64,000 nucleotides of DNA, taken from NCBI GenBank assembly GCA_964550025.1, contig CAZJYI010000011.1:57319-121318 (forward strand), in the 5' to 3' direction. A model generated the notes under the pieces. That model saw only the letters and a list, made by a program, of their open reading frames with translations, was not told the DNA's origin and did no database searches. Source of the stretch: CAZJYI01 sp964550025 (GTDB lineage: Bacteria; Verrucomicrobiota; Kiritimatiellia; UBA8416; CAYOBW01). A program made the position numbers and the translations under genes. The stretch's first letter is position 1. Every line of letters starts with the position of its first letter. This document shows, piece by piece, positions 16,058 to 24,728 of this stretch.

Positions 16058-16759
16058 TCACAGCCGCATCCCCGCGGCCAGGTCCACCAACGCGTCCCTG
16101 TCAAGGATGGTAACGCGTTTGCCCCTTACGTCAATGATTTTGCGAGTCTGCATCTTCTTCAGCGTCCTGCTGAGTGTCTCCGCAATGGTGCCCAGTCGGG
16201 CCGCCAGCATGGCCTTTGTCGAGTCGAGCTGCACCTCGCCCGACTGCGCGTGCACGCTCAAGTCCAGCAGGTACTTTGCAAGCCGCGCCGAGACCTCCTT
16301 GAGAGACAGGTCGTCGATGAGGCCGACGAAGCGCCGCAGTCGTCGCGACAGCTCAGCAAGGATCTCCAACAGGATCTCGGGCTGCTTCCTGCTCAGGGCG
16401 AGGAAGCCGTCGCGGGGGACGTAGAGCGTTCGCACCGTGCCCACGGCCTTGGCCGCCGCGGGATAGCAGTCGCCCTCGAACACCGGCACTTCTCCACACA
16501 GGTCGCCCCGACCCATCAGGTGCAGAACCTGCTCCCGGCCGTCTATCCCGACCCGGTGGACGTTCACCCGGCCCTCCACGATGACGTGGAAACCGTTTGC
16601 CGGCTGTTCCTGGTGGAAAAGGCACTCCCCCGTGTCATACTCCCTGAGCACCGTGAGGGCCGCCATGGCACGCTTTTCCCGGGGTTTGAGCTTGCTGAAG
16701 TGCGCACTTGTTCCCAGGATCTCGGTGCGTTGACTCGCCGCGCTTCTGACCGTCCGCAT
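16058..16759 (-). CDS. Crp/Fnr family transcription regulator
   Basis: A 233-residue protein. The N-terminal cyclic-nucleotide-binding-type beta barrel: REYDTGECLFHQEQPANGFH, VIVEGRVNVHRVGIDGREQV, LHLMGRGDLCGEVPVFEGDC. Then the long helix and a winged helix (SARLAKYLLDLSVHAQS, AMLAARLGTIAETLSRTLKKMQ, RKIIDVRGKRVTILDRDAL). No N-terminal cysteine cluster is present, so it is not a classical oxygen-sensing FNR. It diverges from the ferredoxin-like/cupin/hcp operon, as HcpR and DNR-type nitrosative-stress regulators do, and an FNR-type palindrome lies between them. The start at 16759 (GGGAAAG upstream) excludes a longer frame that would translate a hairpin repeat. Confidence 0.88.
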   Translation of the reverse strand: MRTVRSAASQRTEILGTSAHFSKLKPREKRAMAALTVLREYDTGECLFHQEQPANGFHVIVEGRVNVHRVGIDGREQVLHLMGRGDLCGEVPVFEGDCYPAAAKAVGTVRTLYVPRDGFLALSRKQPEILLEILAELSRRLRRFVGLIDDLSLKEVSARLAKYLLDLSVHAQSGEVQLDSTKAMLAARLGTIAETLSRTLKKMQTRKIIDVRGKRVTILDRDALVDLAAGMRL

Positions 16760-16773
16760 TCTTTCCCGCCGGA

Positions 16774-16836
16774 TGTAGCCACGAGCGTGAGCGAGTGGAA
16801 GAGAAACCGAGCCCACTCGCTCACGCTCGTGGCCAC
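16774..16836. repeat. GTAG-footed inverted repeat, second copy
   Basis: The left arm 16774-16798 is identical to the arm at 11901. The right arm (16813-16836) is its near-perfect complement but lacks the outer CTAC. It lies in the 5' region of the Crp/Fnr gene, upstream of its start codon. Confidence 0.7.
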
Positions 16837-16888
16837 GTGAGAAAGTGCGCTGACCCGTTCTCGGCACCCGAAAAAGAAAATGCAGACT

Positions 16889-16902
16889 TTGACCTAAGTC
16901 AA
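16889..16902. promoter_or_regulatory. FNR/DNR-type operator
   Basis: TTGACCTAAGTCAA is a perfect TTGAC-N4-GTCAA palindrome, one base per half-site away from the classical FNR box TTGAT-N4-ATCAA. It sits about 80 bp upstream of the ferredoxin-like gene and about 130 bp upstream of the divergent Crp/Fnr gene. It is the obvious target for the regulator encoded next door. Confidence 0.7.
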
Positions 16903-16979
16903 GGTGTTTCGAATGCCATATGCGATATCGTGCCCCCGACATTTGGTACAGAACTCCTGCGACGGAAGGCAAACAGGTT

Positions 16980-17798
16980 ATGGCAAAACGCAAGATCATC
17001 AACATTGACGAAGACAAATGCAACGGGTGCGGGAATTGCATTACAGGCTGTTCCGAAGGCGCATTGGCCCTCGTGGACGGGAAGGCGCGGCTCGTGAAGG
17101 AGCAGTTCTGCGACGGGTTCGGCAACTGTATCGGCACGTGTCCGACAGGCGCCCTCACCATCGAGGAGCGCGATGCCGAGGCGTTCGATATCGAGGCGAC
17201 CCGGCGGCACCTGCTGGACACGCAGGGCGCCGAGGCTGTACGCCGCATGGAAATGTCCAACCAGGCGCACGAAGATGCGCAACGCGGCGCGGCTCCCGCG
17301 GCGCCTCCCGCCGTGCCGTCGGGCTGTCCGGGGATGCGCATGCGTGAGCGTCAGAAAGAGGATACGGCTCCTGCCGCCGCCCCGGCGGGCAGTGGTGCTC
17401 CGGGACACGCTATCGCGTCCGACCTCGACCAGTGGCCCGTGCAGCTCCACCTGGTCCAGCCCGGCGCTCCGTTCTTCAAGGGGCGTGAGCTGGTAGTGCT
17501 CAGCACGTGCGCGCCCGTTGCCTCGGCGGATGTGCACTGGCGATTCATCCGTGGCCGCGGCGTTGTTGTGGCCTGCCCGAAGCTGGACAACACGGAACCC
17601 TATGCCGCGAAGCTCGGTGCCATCCTCGCCGACGAGTCGATCCCCAAGGTCATCGTCCTGCGCATGGAGGTCCCGTGCTGCGGCGGATTGACGATGATTA
17701 CGCGACAGGCCGCCGAGCTCAGTGGGCGCTCCGACCTTGTCGTGGAGGAGGTTACGGTTGGGCTGGACGGGGATGTCATGGGGACGAAGACGCTGTAG
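16980..17798 (+). CDS. Ferredoxin-type iron-sulfur protein of the hcp operon
   Basis: A 272-residue protein; start at 16980. The N-terminal dicluster ferredoxin domain has one complete motif, CNGCGNCITGCSEGAL, and a second, CDGFGNCIGTCPTGAL, in which the second cysteine is Phe; the second cluster may be [3Fe-4S] or lost. A Pro/Ala-rich linker (about 100-145) leads to a C-terminal domain with two spaced cysteine sites, VVVACPKLDNTEPYA and MEVPCCGGLTMI. Its position in front of the cupin and hcp genes suggests electron delivery to the hybrid cluster protein, which is inference. Proteins of this type are usually annotated only as 4Fe-4S dicluster proteins. Confidence 0.8.
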   Translation: MAKRKIINIDEDKCNGCGNCITGCSEGALALVDGKARLVKEQFCDGFGNCIGTCPTGALTIEERDAEAFDIEATRRHLLDTQGAEAVRRMEMSNQAHEDAQRGAAPAAPPAVPSGCPGMRMRERQKEDTAPAAAPAGSGAPGHAIASDLDQWPVQLHLVQPGAPFFKGRELVVLSTCAPVASADVHWRFIRGRGVVVACPKLDNTEPYAAKLGAILADESIPKVIVLRMEVPCCGGLTMITRQAAELSGRSDLVVEEVTVGLDGDVMGTKTL

Positions 17799-17810
17799 CA
17801 GGAGAGACAG

Positions 17811-17866
17811 CAATCAGTAATCAGTGATCAGTGATCAGTGATCAGTGACCGGTGATTGGTGACCGG
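17811..17866. repeat. Heptamer tandem repeat, eight units
   Basis: Eight consecutive 7-bp units: CAATCAG, TAATCAG, three TGATCAG, TGACCGG, TGATTGG, TGACCGG. They lie between the ferredoxin-like gene and the cupin gene, ending 46 bp before the cupin start. The clearest heptamer array in the window. Confidence 0.8.
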
Positions 17867-17912
17867 CCATCTGAGGAAATGGGCGAGAGACGTACGAGAA
17901 CAGGAGAGAGAC

Positions 17913-18230
17913 ATGAGTGAAAACACGGGAATACCCATCGGACTGGCCAACGCGGTCGGCTATGCGGACGGGTCCGTTGTCAGCAAGACGCTGCTCGACA
18001 AGCCCACGGGGACGTTGACGGTCTTTTCGTTCGACACGGGACAGGGATTGAGCGAGCACACGTCGCCCTACGATGCAACCGTGCAGATTCTGGACGGCGA
18101 AGCGCAGATCACCATCGGGGGCGAGACCACGGCGGTGAAGGCCGGAGAGCTGATTGTCATGCCCGCCGGCGTGCCGCACTCCCTGCGTGCCGGCGAGCGC
18201 TTCAAGATGCTGCTGATCATGATTCGATAG
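17913..18230 (+). CDS. Small cupin protein
   Basis: A 105-residue single-domain cupin; the start at 17913 has AGGAGAGAG upstream. Cupin motif 1 is LSEHTSPYDATVQILDGEAQ (the usual G.....H.H replaced by a shorter version with a single His), and motif 2 is GELIVMPAGVPHSLRA (P.G.PH). Such proteins of about 105 residues are common beside hcp in anaerobes. The metal site would have fewer histidines than enzymatic cupins, so a binding or sensing role is possible. It is co-directional, 45 bp before hcp. Confidence 0.85.
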   Translation: MSENTGIPIGLANAVGYADGSVVSKTLLDKPTGTLTVFSFDTGQGLSEHTSPYDATVQILDGEAQITIGGETTAVKAGELIVMPAGVPHSLRAGERFKMLLIMIR

Positions 18231-18275
18231 CCTAGAGACGAGCAACGACACAAACCACGAAGAGGAGATGACGAG

Positions 18276-19907
18276 ATGAGTATGTTTTGCTACCAGTGCC
18301 AGGAAGCCGCGGGCAACACGGGCTGTATCGCCAGGGGCGTATGCGGCAAGAACGCGGAAACCGCCAACCTCCAGGACCTGCTGACACACGTGCTGAAAGG
18401 CATTGCCGTGCTGAACGAGGCGGCGGACGCGAAAGGGGCCTTCGACCGGGACGCGGCGCGTTTCACGATGAAGGGGCTCTTCACCGCCATCACGAACGTC
18501 AATTTCGACGGCGAACGGATCGCGGAGTGCATCCGCGAGGGGCTGGCCATCCGCGACGCCCTGAAGACCGTTGTAGGGGACGTGGCCGAGGCACATGACG
18601 CCGTGACGTGGTCGCCCGCGGATGACGGCGAACTGTCTGTCAAGGCGGCGCAGGTCGGCGTGCTGGCGACGGAGAACGAGGACGTCAGGTCCCTGCGCGA
18701 GTTGCTGATCTACGGCCTGCGGGGCATTGCGGCCTACGCGGAGCACGCCGCCGTGTTGGGCAGCGAAAACGACGACGTCTACAAGGCCGTCGGACACGGT
18801 CTGGCTTCGACCACGCGCGATCTCTCCGTGGACGAGATGATCGGCGAAGTGCTGAAGGCCGGCGAAGTTGCCGTGCAGGCGATGGCGCTCCTCGACGAGG
18901 CCAACACGACCGCCTACGGGCATCCCGAGCTCACCGAGGTCAACATCGGCGTCCGCGGCAACCCCGGGATCCTCATCTCCGGCCACGACCTGAAGGACAT
19001 GGAACAGCTCCTCCAGCAGACGGAAGGCACCGGTGTCGACGTCTATACCCACAGTGAAATGCTGCCGGCCAACTACTACCCCGCGTTCAAGAAGTACGAG
19101 CACTTCGTGGGCAACTATGGCGGCTCCTGGTGGCACCAGGGCAGCGAGTTCGAATCGTTCAACGGGCCGATCCTGATGACGACGAACTGCATCACCCCCG
19201 TAAAGGACGGCTACAGGAATCGCATCTACACGACCGGCGTGGCCGGGTACCCCGGGGTCAAGCATATCGAGGACGATGCGGACGGCAACAAGGACTTCTC
19301 GGCCATCATCGAACAGGCCAGGACCAGCGCCCCTCCGACGGAGCTGGAGACCGGAACGATCGTCGGCGGATTCGCCCGCAACCAGGTCATGGCCGTCGCT
19401 GACAAGGTCGTCGAGGCCGTCAAGAGCGGCGCCCTCAAGCGTTTCATCGTCATGGCCGGGTGCGACGGCAGGCAGGCCGACCGCTCCTACTTCACCGACG
19501 TGGCGAACTCTCTGCCCCCGGACGCCGTGATCCTGACAGCCGGCTGCGCCAAGTACCGCTACAACAAGCTCGACCTGGGCGACATCGGCGGGATTCCGCG
19601 CGTGCTGGACGCCGGGCAGTGCAATGACTGCTACTCGCTGGCGTACATCGCGCTGCAGCTCAAAGAGGTGTTCGGTGTCGAAGACATCAACGATCTGCCG
19701 ATCTCCTTCGACGTGGCCTGGTACGAGCAGAAGGCCTGTTGCGTGCTGTTGGCCCTGCTCCATCTGGGGGTCAAGGGCATCCGCCTGGGACCGACGCTGC
19801 CGGCGTTCCTTTCGCCGAACGTGGCCAAGGTGCTGGTCGAGAACTTCGACATCAAACCGACGGGTCAAGTCGAGGCTGACGTCGCCGCCATGATGGCGGG
19901 CGAATAG
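18276..19907 (+). CDS. hcp: Hybrid cluster protein (hydroxylamine reductase / NO reductase)
   Basis: A 543-residue Hcp of normal length. The N-terminal cysteine motif CYQCQEAAGNTGCIARGVCG binds the proximal FeS cluster. Hybrid-cluster ligands are visible: VYTHSEMLPANYYP (Glu), TTNCITPV, MAGCDGR, TAGCAKYRYNK and DAGQCNDCYSLA. Hcp reduces hydroxylamine in vitro and NO to N2O in vivo, protecting anaerobes from nitrosative stress. It follows a ferredoxin-like protein and a cupin in one operon, downstream of an FNR-type box and a divergent Crp/Fnr regulator. Confidence 0.96.
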   Translation: MSMFCYQCQEAAGNTGCIARGVCGKNAETANLQDLLTHVLKGIAVLNEAADAKGAFDRDAARFTMKGLFTAITNVNFDGERIAECIREGLAIRDALKTVVGDVAEAHDAVTWSPADDGELSVKAAQVGVLATENEDVRSLRELLIYGLRGIAAYAEHAAVLGSENDDVYKAVGHGLASTTRDLSVDEMIGEVLKAGEVAVQAMALLDEANTTAYGHPELTEVNIGVRGNPGILISGHDLKDMEQLLQQTEGTGVDVYTHSEMLPANYYPAFKKYEHFVGNYGGSWWHQGSEFESFNGPILMTTNCITPVKDGYRNRIYTTGVAGYPGVKHIEDDADGNKDFSAIIEQARTSAPPTELETGTIVGGFARNQVMAVADKVVEAVKSGALKRFIVMAGCDGRQADRSYFTDVANSLPPDAVILTAGCAKYRYNKLDLGDIGGIPRVLDAGQCNDCYSLAYIALQLKEVFGVEDINDLPISFDVAWYEQKACCVLLALLHLGVKGIRLGPTLPAFLSPNVAKVLVENFDIKPTGQVEADVAAMMAGE

Positions 19908-19937
19908 ACGGCGACTCGCCCAGCAGGCTTGATGGCG

Positions 19938-20237
19938 CCCCCACCGGCCTTGCGCCGGTGGGGCGCAAACCACTACACCCTCACCGGCCTTGACCGGGGA
20001 GCGCAAACCACGACACCCCCACCGGCCTTGCGCCGGTGGGGTGGGAGATTGGCGGACGGGGAACGTGAACCCGAAGAAGACACTGAGCCCGCGTTGAGCA
20101 AGCGACGAGCATAGCTCCCTGCTTGCCCAACCGGGCTCAGTTCTTCTTGTTGCCGATCTTGCTCACCACCGGCGCGAGGCCGGTGGGGGAGTGTCACGTC
20201 CGGCTCCCGGACGGCCGCCGCAAGGCCGGTGGGGCCC
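19938..20237. repeat. Cluster of five CACCGGCC hairpins
   Basis: Three hairpins of type CCCACCGGC-loop-GCCGGTGGG at 19938-19963, 19982-20000 and 20016-20041 are separated by the conserved linker GCGCAAACCAC, a head-to-tail array. Two more stems of the same core lie at 20166-20189 and 20214-20237. In between, GAGCCCGCGTTGAGCAAGC and GCTTGCCCAACCGGGCTC pair as a longer hairpin. The first could terminate hcp transcription. The 340-bp gap holds nothing else recognisable. Confidence 0.6.
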
Positions 20238-20246
20238 TGTCTGCGC

Positions 20247-20438
20247 TCAGATCGAGCAACTCATGTCCTGGGCGCAGCACATCGGGGACTTCACCATACC
20301 GTGTCCGTCCGGGCACTTCGAAACCGCCACGTCCGTGCCCTCGATGTTAATGGTGTCGTGTACCAGCTCCTTATCGCACTTGCCGCAGGTCATTGTGCCG
20401 ATGCTCATGCCGCACTGTTCACAGGTGTATACCGCCAT
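20247..20438 (-). CDS. Small zinc-ribbon-like protein
   Basis: A 63-residue protein with AAGGAGGACGAAC before its ATG. Eight cysteines occur as CEQC (6, 9), CGKC (18, 21), C42, CC (54, 55) and C61, and three histidines are also available. The CxxC...CxxC half is a zinc ribbon or rubredoxin-like knuckle; the second half, KCPDGHGMVKSPMCC, adds more ligands. The function is not known. It stands alone between the hcp operon and the kinase gene, with hairpin repeats on both sides. Confidence 0.7.
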   Translation of the reverse strand: MAVYTCEQCGMSIGTMTCGKCDKELVHDTINIEGTDVAVSKCPDGHGMVKSPMCCAQDMSCSI

Positions 20439-20543
20439 GTTCGTCCTCCTTGTTTGTAATGAGACTGTGGTGGTGGCATTAATGTGTAGCAGGATTGCAG
20501 GACGGTGCGCAAGGGCATTCTCCCAGGGAGCGGACGGTCCACA

Positions 20544-20630
20544 GTAGCGCCCCGCTCCTGCGGGGACGGACGGCGTGGCAGCCGTCCCTCCAGCGCACAG
20601 AAACGACCCTTTTCAGTCGCTGAAGGGTCG
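20544..20630. repeat. GTAG hairpin plus 38-bp repeat plus stem-loop
   Basis: GTAG (20544-20547) precedes CCCCGC-TCCT-GCGGGG (20550-20565). Then 20568-20605 (GGACGGCGTGGCAGCCGTCC then CTCCAGC...GAAACG) is nearly the same as 42936-42973. A third stem CGACCCTT/AAGGGTCG follows at 20604-20630. They lie in the 312-bp gap before the kinase gene; no promoter could be identified with confidence. Confidence 0.6.
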
Positions 20631-20750
20631 GGTTACACCCCGACCGTGCCCATGAAAAGGGAAAAGGAATGGCCGTGAGCGGAGACAGATTCCTCCAATC
20701 GGCTTGACCTGCCCATGTTGCCATGCTAAACGGATCTAACGCCAGGAGGG

Positions 20751-22724
20751 ATGAATCTGAGCACTTCGACGTCAGATTCGCACACGCCGGGGGATTCCGC
20801 GGAGGAGGAGCAGCTCCCTTTCGACGGGGACTTCGAGACCGAGCTCGCGCCTTCCCTCGAGCAGATAGAGATGACGGAGACGGAGGGGGAGCGGTCTGCC
20901 CTCATGCCCTCCCTTGAGACGCGTTCTTTCCAGACGGATCGTGCGCCTGGGCCTTCCCCGGGCCGGCATTCGGCGCAGTGGATCGGGCCGTACCGACTTC
21001 TGCGGGTCCTCGGGGAAGGAGGTCTCGGCAAGGTCTACCTGGCCGAGCAGCAGAGTCCGATACGCCGCCGCCTGGCACTGAAGCTCATCCGGCCGGGTAT
21101 TCTGGGAAAGGAGGCCCTGGCGCGTTTCGACGCCGAGAGACAGGCCCTGGCCCTCCTCCATCACGAACACATCGCGAAGATCTACGACGCCGGACTGAGT
21201 CGCGATGGCCAGCCCTTCTTCGCGATGGAGCTCGTCACCGGCGTCCCAATCACTACCCACTGCGACCGGCGGCGGGCGGACATTCGGCAGCGGCTTCGCC
21301 TCTTCCTTCAGGTCTGCGCCGGCGTTCAGCATGCCCACGAGCAGGCCATCGCCCACCGCGACCTCAAGCCCTCGAACGTGCTGATCGCGGATACCGATTC
21401 CGGGCCGGTCGCCAAGATCATCGACTTCGGCCTGGCGAAGGGGATAGGCAGAAAGCTCACCGATCTGACGCTGCACACACAGGTGGGACAGATGATCGGG
21501 ACGCCTGCTTACATGAGCCCTGAGCAGGCGGGAACAGGGAAGAGCGTGATCGATGCCCGGACGGATGTCTACTCCCTCGGTGTCATGCTCTACGAGCTCC
21601 TGACCGGGACGTACCCCTTCAAGGTCGAAGAGTGGCGGAAGGCGTCGTGGATGGAAATCCAGCGGAGGATTCACGAGGAAGAGCCGATCCATCCGGCGAC
21701 CCGTCTCTCGCAACTCGGGGAGCGGGCCAAGGAGGTCGCCGCCCGCCGGCAAACGAGCACGAGCTCCCTCGCCCGGGCGGTTCGCGGCGAACTCGAGTGG
21801 ATTCTCATGAAGGCCCTCGAGAAGGACCCTGCCCGCCGATACCAGACGGCCGGGGATCTCGCGAATGACATCCGTCGATACCTGGACGAAAAGCCCGTCC
21901 TGGCGGGCCCACCCAGCACGACCTATCGACTCCGGACGTACTGCCGGCGGCACAGCAAGGTTCTCTTTGCCGCGTCCGTGCTGATGATCGCGATTTGGGG
22001 GAGCTTGTCCCTGGACCGGTCCGACAGGGGGGGGACCCCCGGTCGCCTGGAAGTCTCCGACATCTTCGTCGGGCGTGACGGGAAAACACCGGTGACCTCC
22101 GTTGACTTTCGGGTTCACAATAGCGGAGGCACACAAGTCCTGATTAACAAGGTCTCCTTCGAACTTCTTTCCGCATTGATGTACCCCGTGTGCGACGTCA
22201 TGCAGTTCTCGGGGAGCTATGATTGCGACATCGGCGGCCTGAAGCGGGTGGGGGACACGGCCTCGGCCCGCCTGTCCCAGCGACTGAAGCCGGGGGAGGT
22301 CGATCGGTTCCAGGTCAGGCTTACCAACCACCGCGCCGACCCCGCCAGGGGGTGGATGAGGCTCCGGCCCACGCTCTTCACGAGCCACGGCGAGGTAACC
22401 TGCAAACCCATCGACGTCTGGCAACCGTCCCCGAGACGGGTGGACGAGTTCGCGAAGAGTGCGGTTCGTGGGCTGAAAAGGCGGTTGGAGTGGGCGAAGG
22501 TCACGAGCCAGGAGGTCTACTTCGTGTGGGAGGAGGCGATGGGAGTGTGTGATCTGCTCCTGTCGAACGAGATGCTCACAGGGGAGCCTCTGCAGTCCCT
22601 CAAGGGGACGGAGGAAGCTCTCGCGCACCTGGAGTCGGAAAAGAAAACGGACCGCGCCACCCTTGAGCCGCTCGTGGATTCCTTGGCCGACATCGTCGGG
22701 CTTCCCTCTGATCGCGGCTTGTAA
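20751..22724 (+). CDS. Membrane-anchored Ser/Thr protein kinase
   Basis: A 657-residue Hanks-type kinase; start ATG with CAGGAGGG upstream. An acidic N-terminal segment (1-75) precedes the kinase domain (about 80-385): Gly loop LGEGGLGKVYLAEQ, lysine in LALKLIRPG, catalytic HRDLKPSNVL, metal-binding IIDFGLAKG, activation-loop end GTPAYMSPEQAG. One membrane helix (VLFAASVLMIAIWGSL, about 403-418) separates a C-terminal about 230-residue outer region containing a beta-rich part (LEVSDIFVGRDG.., DFRVHNSGGTQVLINKVSFE) and a helical end. This is the planctomycete/PVC style of receptor kinase. The sensor domain has no family I recognise. Confidence 0.93.
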   Translation: MNLSTSTSDSHTPGDSAEEEQLPFDGDFETELAPSLEQIEMTETEGERSALMPSLETRSFQTDRAPGPSPGRHSAQWIGPYRLLRVLGEGGLGKVYLAEQQSPIRRRLALKLIRPGILGKEALARFDAERQALALLHHEHIAKIYDAGLSRDGQPFFAMELVTGVPITTHCDRRRADIRQRLRLFLQVCAGVQHAHEQAIAHRDLKPSNVLIADTDSGPVAKIIDFGLAKGIGRKLTDLTLHTQVGQMIGTPAYMSPEQAGTGKSVIDARTDVYSLGVMLYELLTGTYPFKVEEWRKASWMEIQRRIHEEEPIHPATRLSQLGERAKEVAARRQTSTSSLARAVRGELEWILMKALEKDPARRYQTAGDLANDIRRYLDEKPVLAGPPSTTYRLRTYCRRHSKVLFAASVLMIAIWGSLSLDRSDRGGTPGRLEVSDIFVGRDGKTPVTSVDFRVHNSGGTQVLINKVSFELLSALMYPVCDVMQFSGSYDCDIGGLKRVGDTASARLSQRLKPGEVDRFQVRLTNHRADPARGWMRLRPTLFTSHGEVTCKPIDVWQPSPRRVDEFAKSAVRGLKRRLEWAKVTSQEVYFVWEEAMGVCDLLLSNEMLTGEPLQSLKGTEEALAHLESEKKTDRATLEPLVDSLADIVGLPSDRGL

Positions 22725-22754
22725 TCGGGCCGACGCCGGACCACAATCAACGTC

Positions 22755-24728
22755 ATGCACGAACAGCCAACACTCGAAGATGTTCTCGGCACAGCGGAAC
22801 AGGTAGAGGCCACGCGTCTGCAGGGCGAAGGCCCGCGCGGTAGCCTGCCCGTTGACCAAGAGACATTACGCAACGCGCCCAGCGGCGACCTGTTCGGCAT
22901 GACCGAGGATGCCGGGATGGGGTGGTCTCCGTCCGAGCTGGACAGGCAACAGTTCCTGATCTTGAGCACGCGCGCCGGACTGCGCGGCTCGGATGGTCGG
23001 CCGTTGGCCCTGGGATACCACACGGGGCACTGGGAGCTCGGCCTGCTCGAGGTGGAGGCAGCCCGGACGCTTCGCACGCAAGGGGGACTCCCGTACGCGG
23101 CCTGCTGCAGCGATCCCTGTGACGGCCGTTCGCAGGGCACGCCGGGCATGTTCGACAGTCTTCCGTACCGCAACGACGCCGCTATGACCCTTCGCAGGCT
23201 CATCCGTTCCCTTCCGCGTCGCGCCGGCGTGCTGGGGATTGCCACGTGCGACAAGGGGCTGCCCGCCATGATGATGGCCCTGGCCGGGAGCCACGACCTG
23301 CCCGGGGTCATTGTTCCGGGCGGCGTGACCCTGCCCGCGGTCGATGCCGAAGACACCGCCGAGGTGCAGTCCATCGGGGCACGTTTTTCGCACGGCCTCA
23401 TCAGCCTCGAACACGCCGCCACGATGGGATGTCGGGCGTGTGGTTCCGCGGGGGGCGGCTGCCACTTCCTGGGGACGGCTGCTACGGCCCAGGTTGTTGC
23501 CGAGGCCCTCGGAATGGCGTTGCCGCACAGTGCGCTGAGTCCGTCCGGACAGCCGATCTGGCTGGACGCAGCGCACCGCTCGGCGCTGGCACTCTGCCGA
23601 CTTGCAGCGGAACAGCGGCGGATGTCGGACGTCCTGACTCAGGGGGCGCTCGAGAACGCCATGCTTGTACACGCCGCTTTCGGGGGCTCAACGAACCTGC
23701 TGCTGCACATCCCCGCCATCGCCCACGCAGCGGGGCTGAAGCGTCCGACGGTTGCGGACTGGAATCGCGTTAATTGCATGACAATGCGCCTGGTCGACGC
23801 GCTTCCCAACGGTCCCCGCAACCACCCGACCGTCGCCGTGTTCATGGCGGGGGGGGTTCCCGAGGTCATGCTGCACCTGCGGGACATGGGTTTGCTGAAT
23901 CTCGATGTACTGACGGTGTCCGACATGAAGCTGGGGGAGGTTCTGTCCTGGTGGGAGGAGAGCGAGAGGCGGCACGCCGTGCAACAGCGCCTGGCATCGT
24001 CGGGACTGGCCGATCCGGAACGAGTCGTCATGTCTCCGGACGTAGCTCGCAGGGAAGGGTTGTGCAGCACGTCGGTTTTTCCGCTTGGCAACCTTGCCCC
24101 CGAAGGTTCGGTGATCAAGGCAACGGCTATCGATCCCTCCGTTGTCGGTGAAGACAACGTCTACCGCCATCGTGGACCGGCTCGAGTTTTCACATCGGAG
24201 CATGCCGCCATCGAGGCGATCAAGAGCAGCGGCGAGGACCGCATTCTGCCGGGGGACGTGGTCGTGTACATCGGCGGTGGACCCTTGGGAACCGGCATGG
24301 AAGAGACATTCCAACTGACCGCTGCCCTGAAGTACCTCCCGTGGGGAAAAGAGGTCGCCGTGGTGACCGATGCGCGCTTCTCCGGAGTATCCACCGGCGG
24401 GTGCGTGGGACACGTCGGGCCGGAGGCCCTTGCCGGTGGGCCGATCGGCAGGCTCCGCGACGGCGACATCGTGGAAATCGTCGTCGATCGTCGCGAGCTG
24501 AAGGGGAGCCTCAACCTGGTTGGTACCGCCCAGGGAGAACTGTCGCCGGACGAGGCCGGAAAGCTCCTGCGTTCCCGTTCGCGGCACCCGGGACTCCGCC
24601 CCCACCCGGAGCTCCCGGTGGATACCCGGCTGTGGGCTGTGCTGCAGCAAGCCGGAGGCGGCACGTGGGGAGGGTGCGTCTACGATGCCGATGCCATTGC
24701 GGCAGCGATGGGGGAGAACAGACGATGA
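22755..24728 (+). CDS. IlvD/Edd-family sugar-acid dehydratase, YjhG/YagF type
   Basis: A 657-residue protein. The opening GPRGSLPVDQETLRNAPSGD and LFGMTEDAGMGW and the phrase LALGYHTGHWELGLL are diagnostic of the YjhG/YagF branch, whose E. coli members dehydrate D-xylonate. FeS ligands of the dehydratase family are visible: AACCSDPCDGR, ATCDKGLPAMMMALAGSHD, MGCRACGSAGGGCHFLGTAA. The C-terminal end has the swivelling-domain signature TDARFSGVSTGGCVGHVGPE. It likely converts an aldonic acid to a 2-keto-3-deoxy acid. With the mannonate SDR and the symporter it points to sugar-acid catabolism. The last base pairs overlap the clpS start (ATGA). Confidence 0.9.
   Translation: MHEQPTLEDVLGTAEQVEATRLQGEGPRGSLPVDQETLRNAPSGDLFGMTEDAGMGWSPSELDRQQFLILSTRAGLRGSDGRPLALGYHTGHWELGLLEVEAARTLRTQGGLPYAACCSDPCDGRSQGTPGMFDSLPYRNDAAMTLRRLIRSLPRRAGVLGIATCDKGLPAMMMALAGSHDLPGVIVPGGVTLPAVDAEDTAEVQSIGARFSHGLISLEHAATMGCRACGSAGGGCHFLGTAATAQVVAEALGMALPHSALSPSGQPIWLDAAHRSALALCRLAAEQRRMSDVLTQGALENAMLVHAAFGGSTNLLLHIPAIAHAAGLKRPTVADWNRVNCMTMRLVDALPNGPRNHPTVAVFMAGGVPEVMLHLRDMGLLNLDVLTVSDMKLGEVLSWWEESERRHAVQQRLASSGLADPERVVMSPDVARREGLCSTSVFPLGNLAPEGSVIKATAIDPSVVGEDNVYRHRGPARVFTSEHAAIEAIKSSGEDRILPGDVVVYIGGGPLGTGMEETFQLTAALKYLPWGKEVAVVTDARFSGVSTGGCVGHVGPEALAGGPIGRLRDGDIVEIVVDRRELKGSLNLVGTAQGELSPDEAGKLLRSRSRHPGLRPHPELPVDTRLWAVLQQAGGGTWGGCVYDADAIAAAMGENRR

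Noticed and set aside
17811..17866. Short tandem repeats considered as CRISPR or iteron origin
   Set aside because: Seven-bp units without spacers, found at many loci; no replication gene nearby.
17835..20006. Long open frame (723 codons) on the minus strand opposite hcp and the cupin
   Set aside because: Antisense shadow in GC-rich DNA; it has no recognisable domain while the plus strand encodes an unmistakable Hcp.
20772..22859. Long minus-strand frame opposite the kinase gene
   Set aside because: Mirror of the kinase codon bias; no domain, and the plus-strand kinase motifs are complete.
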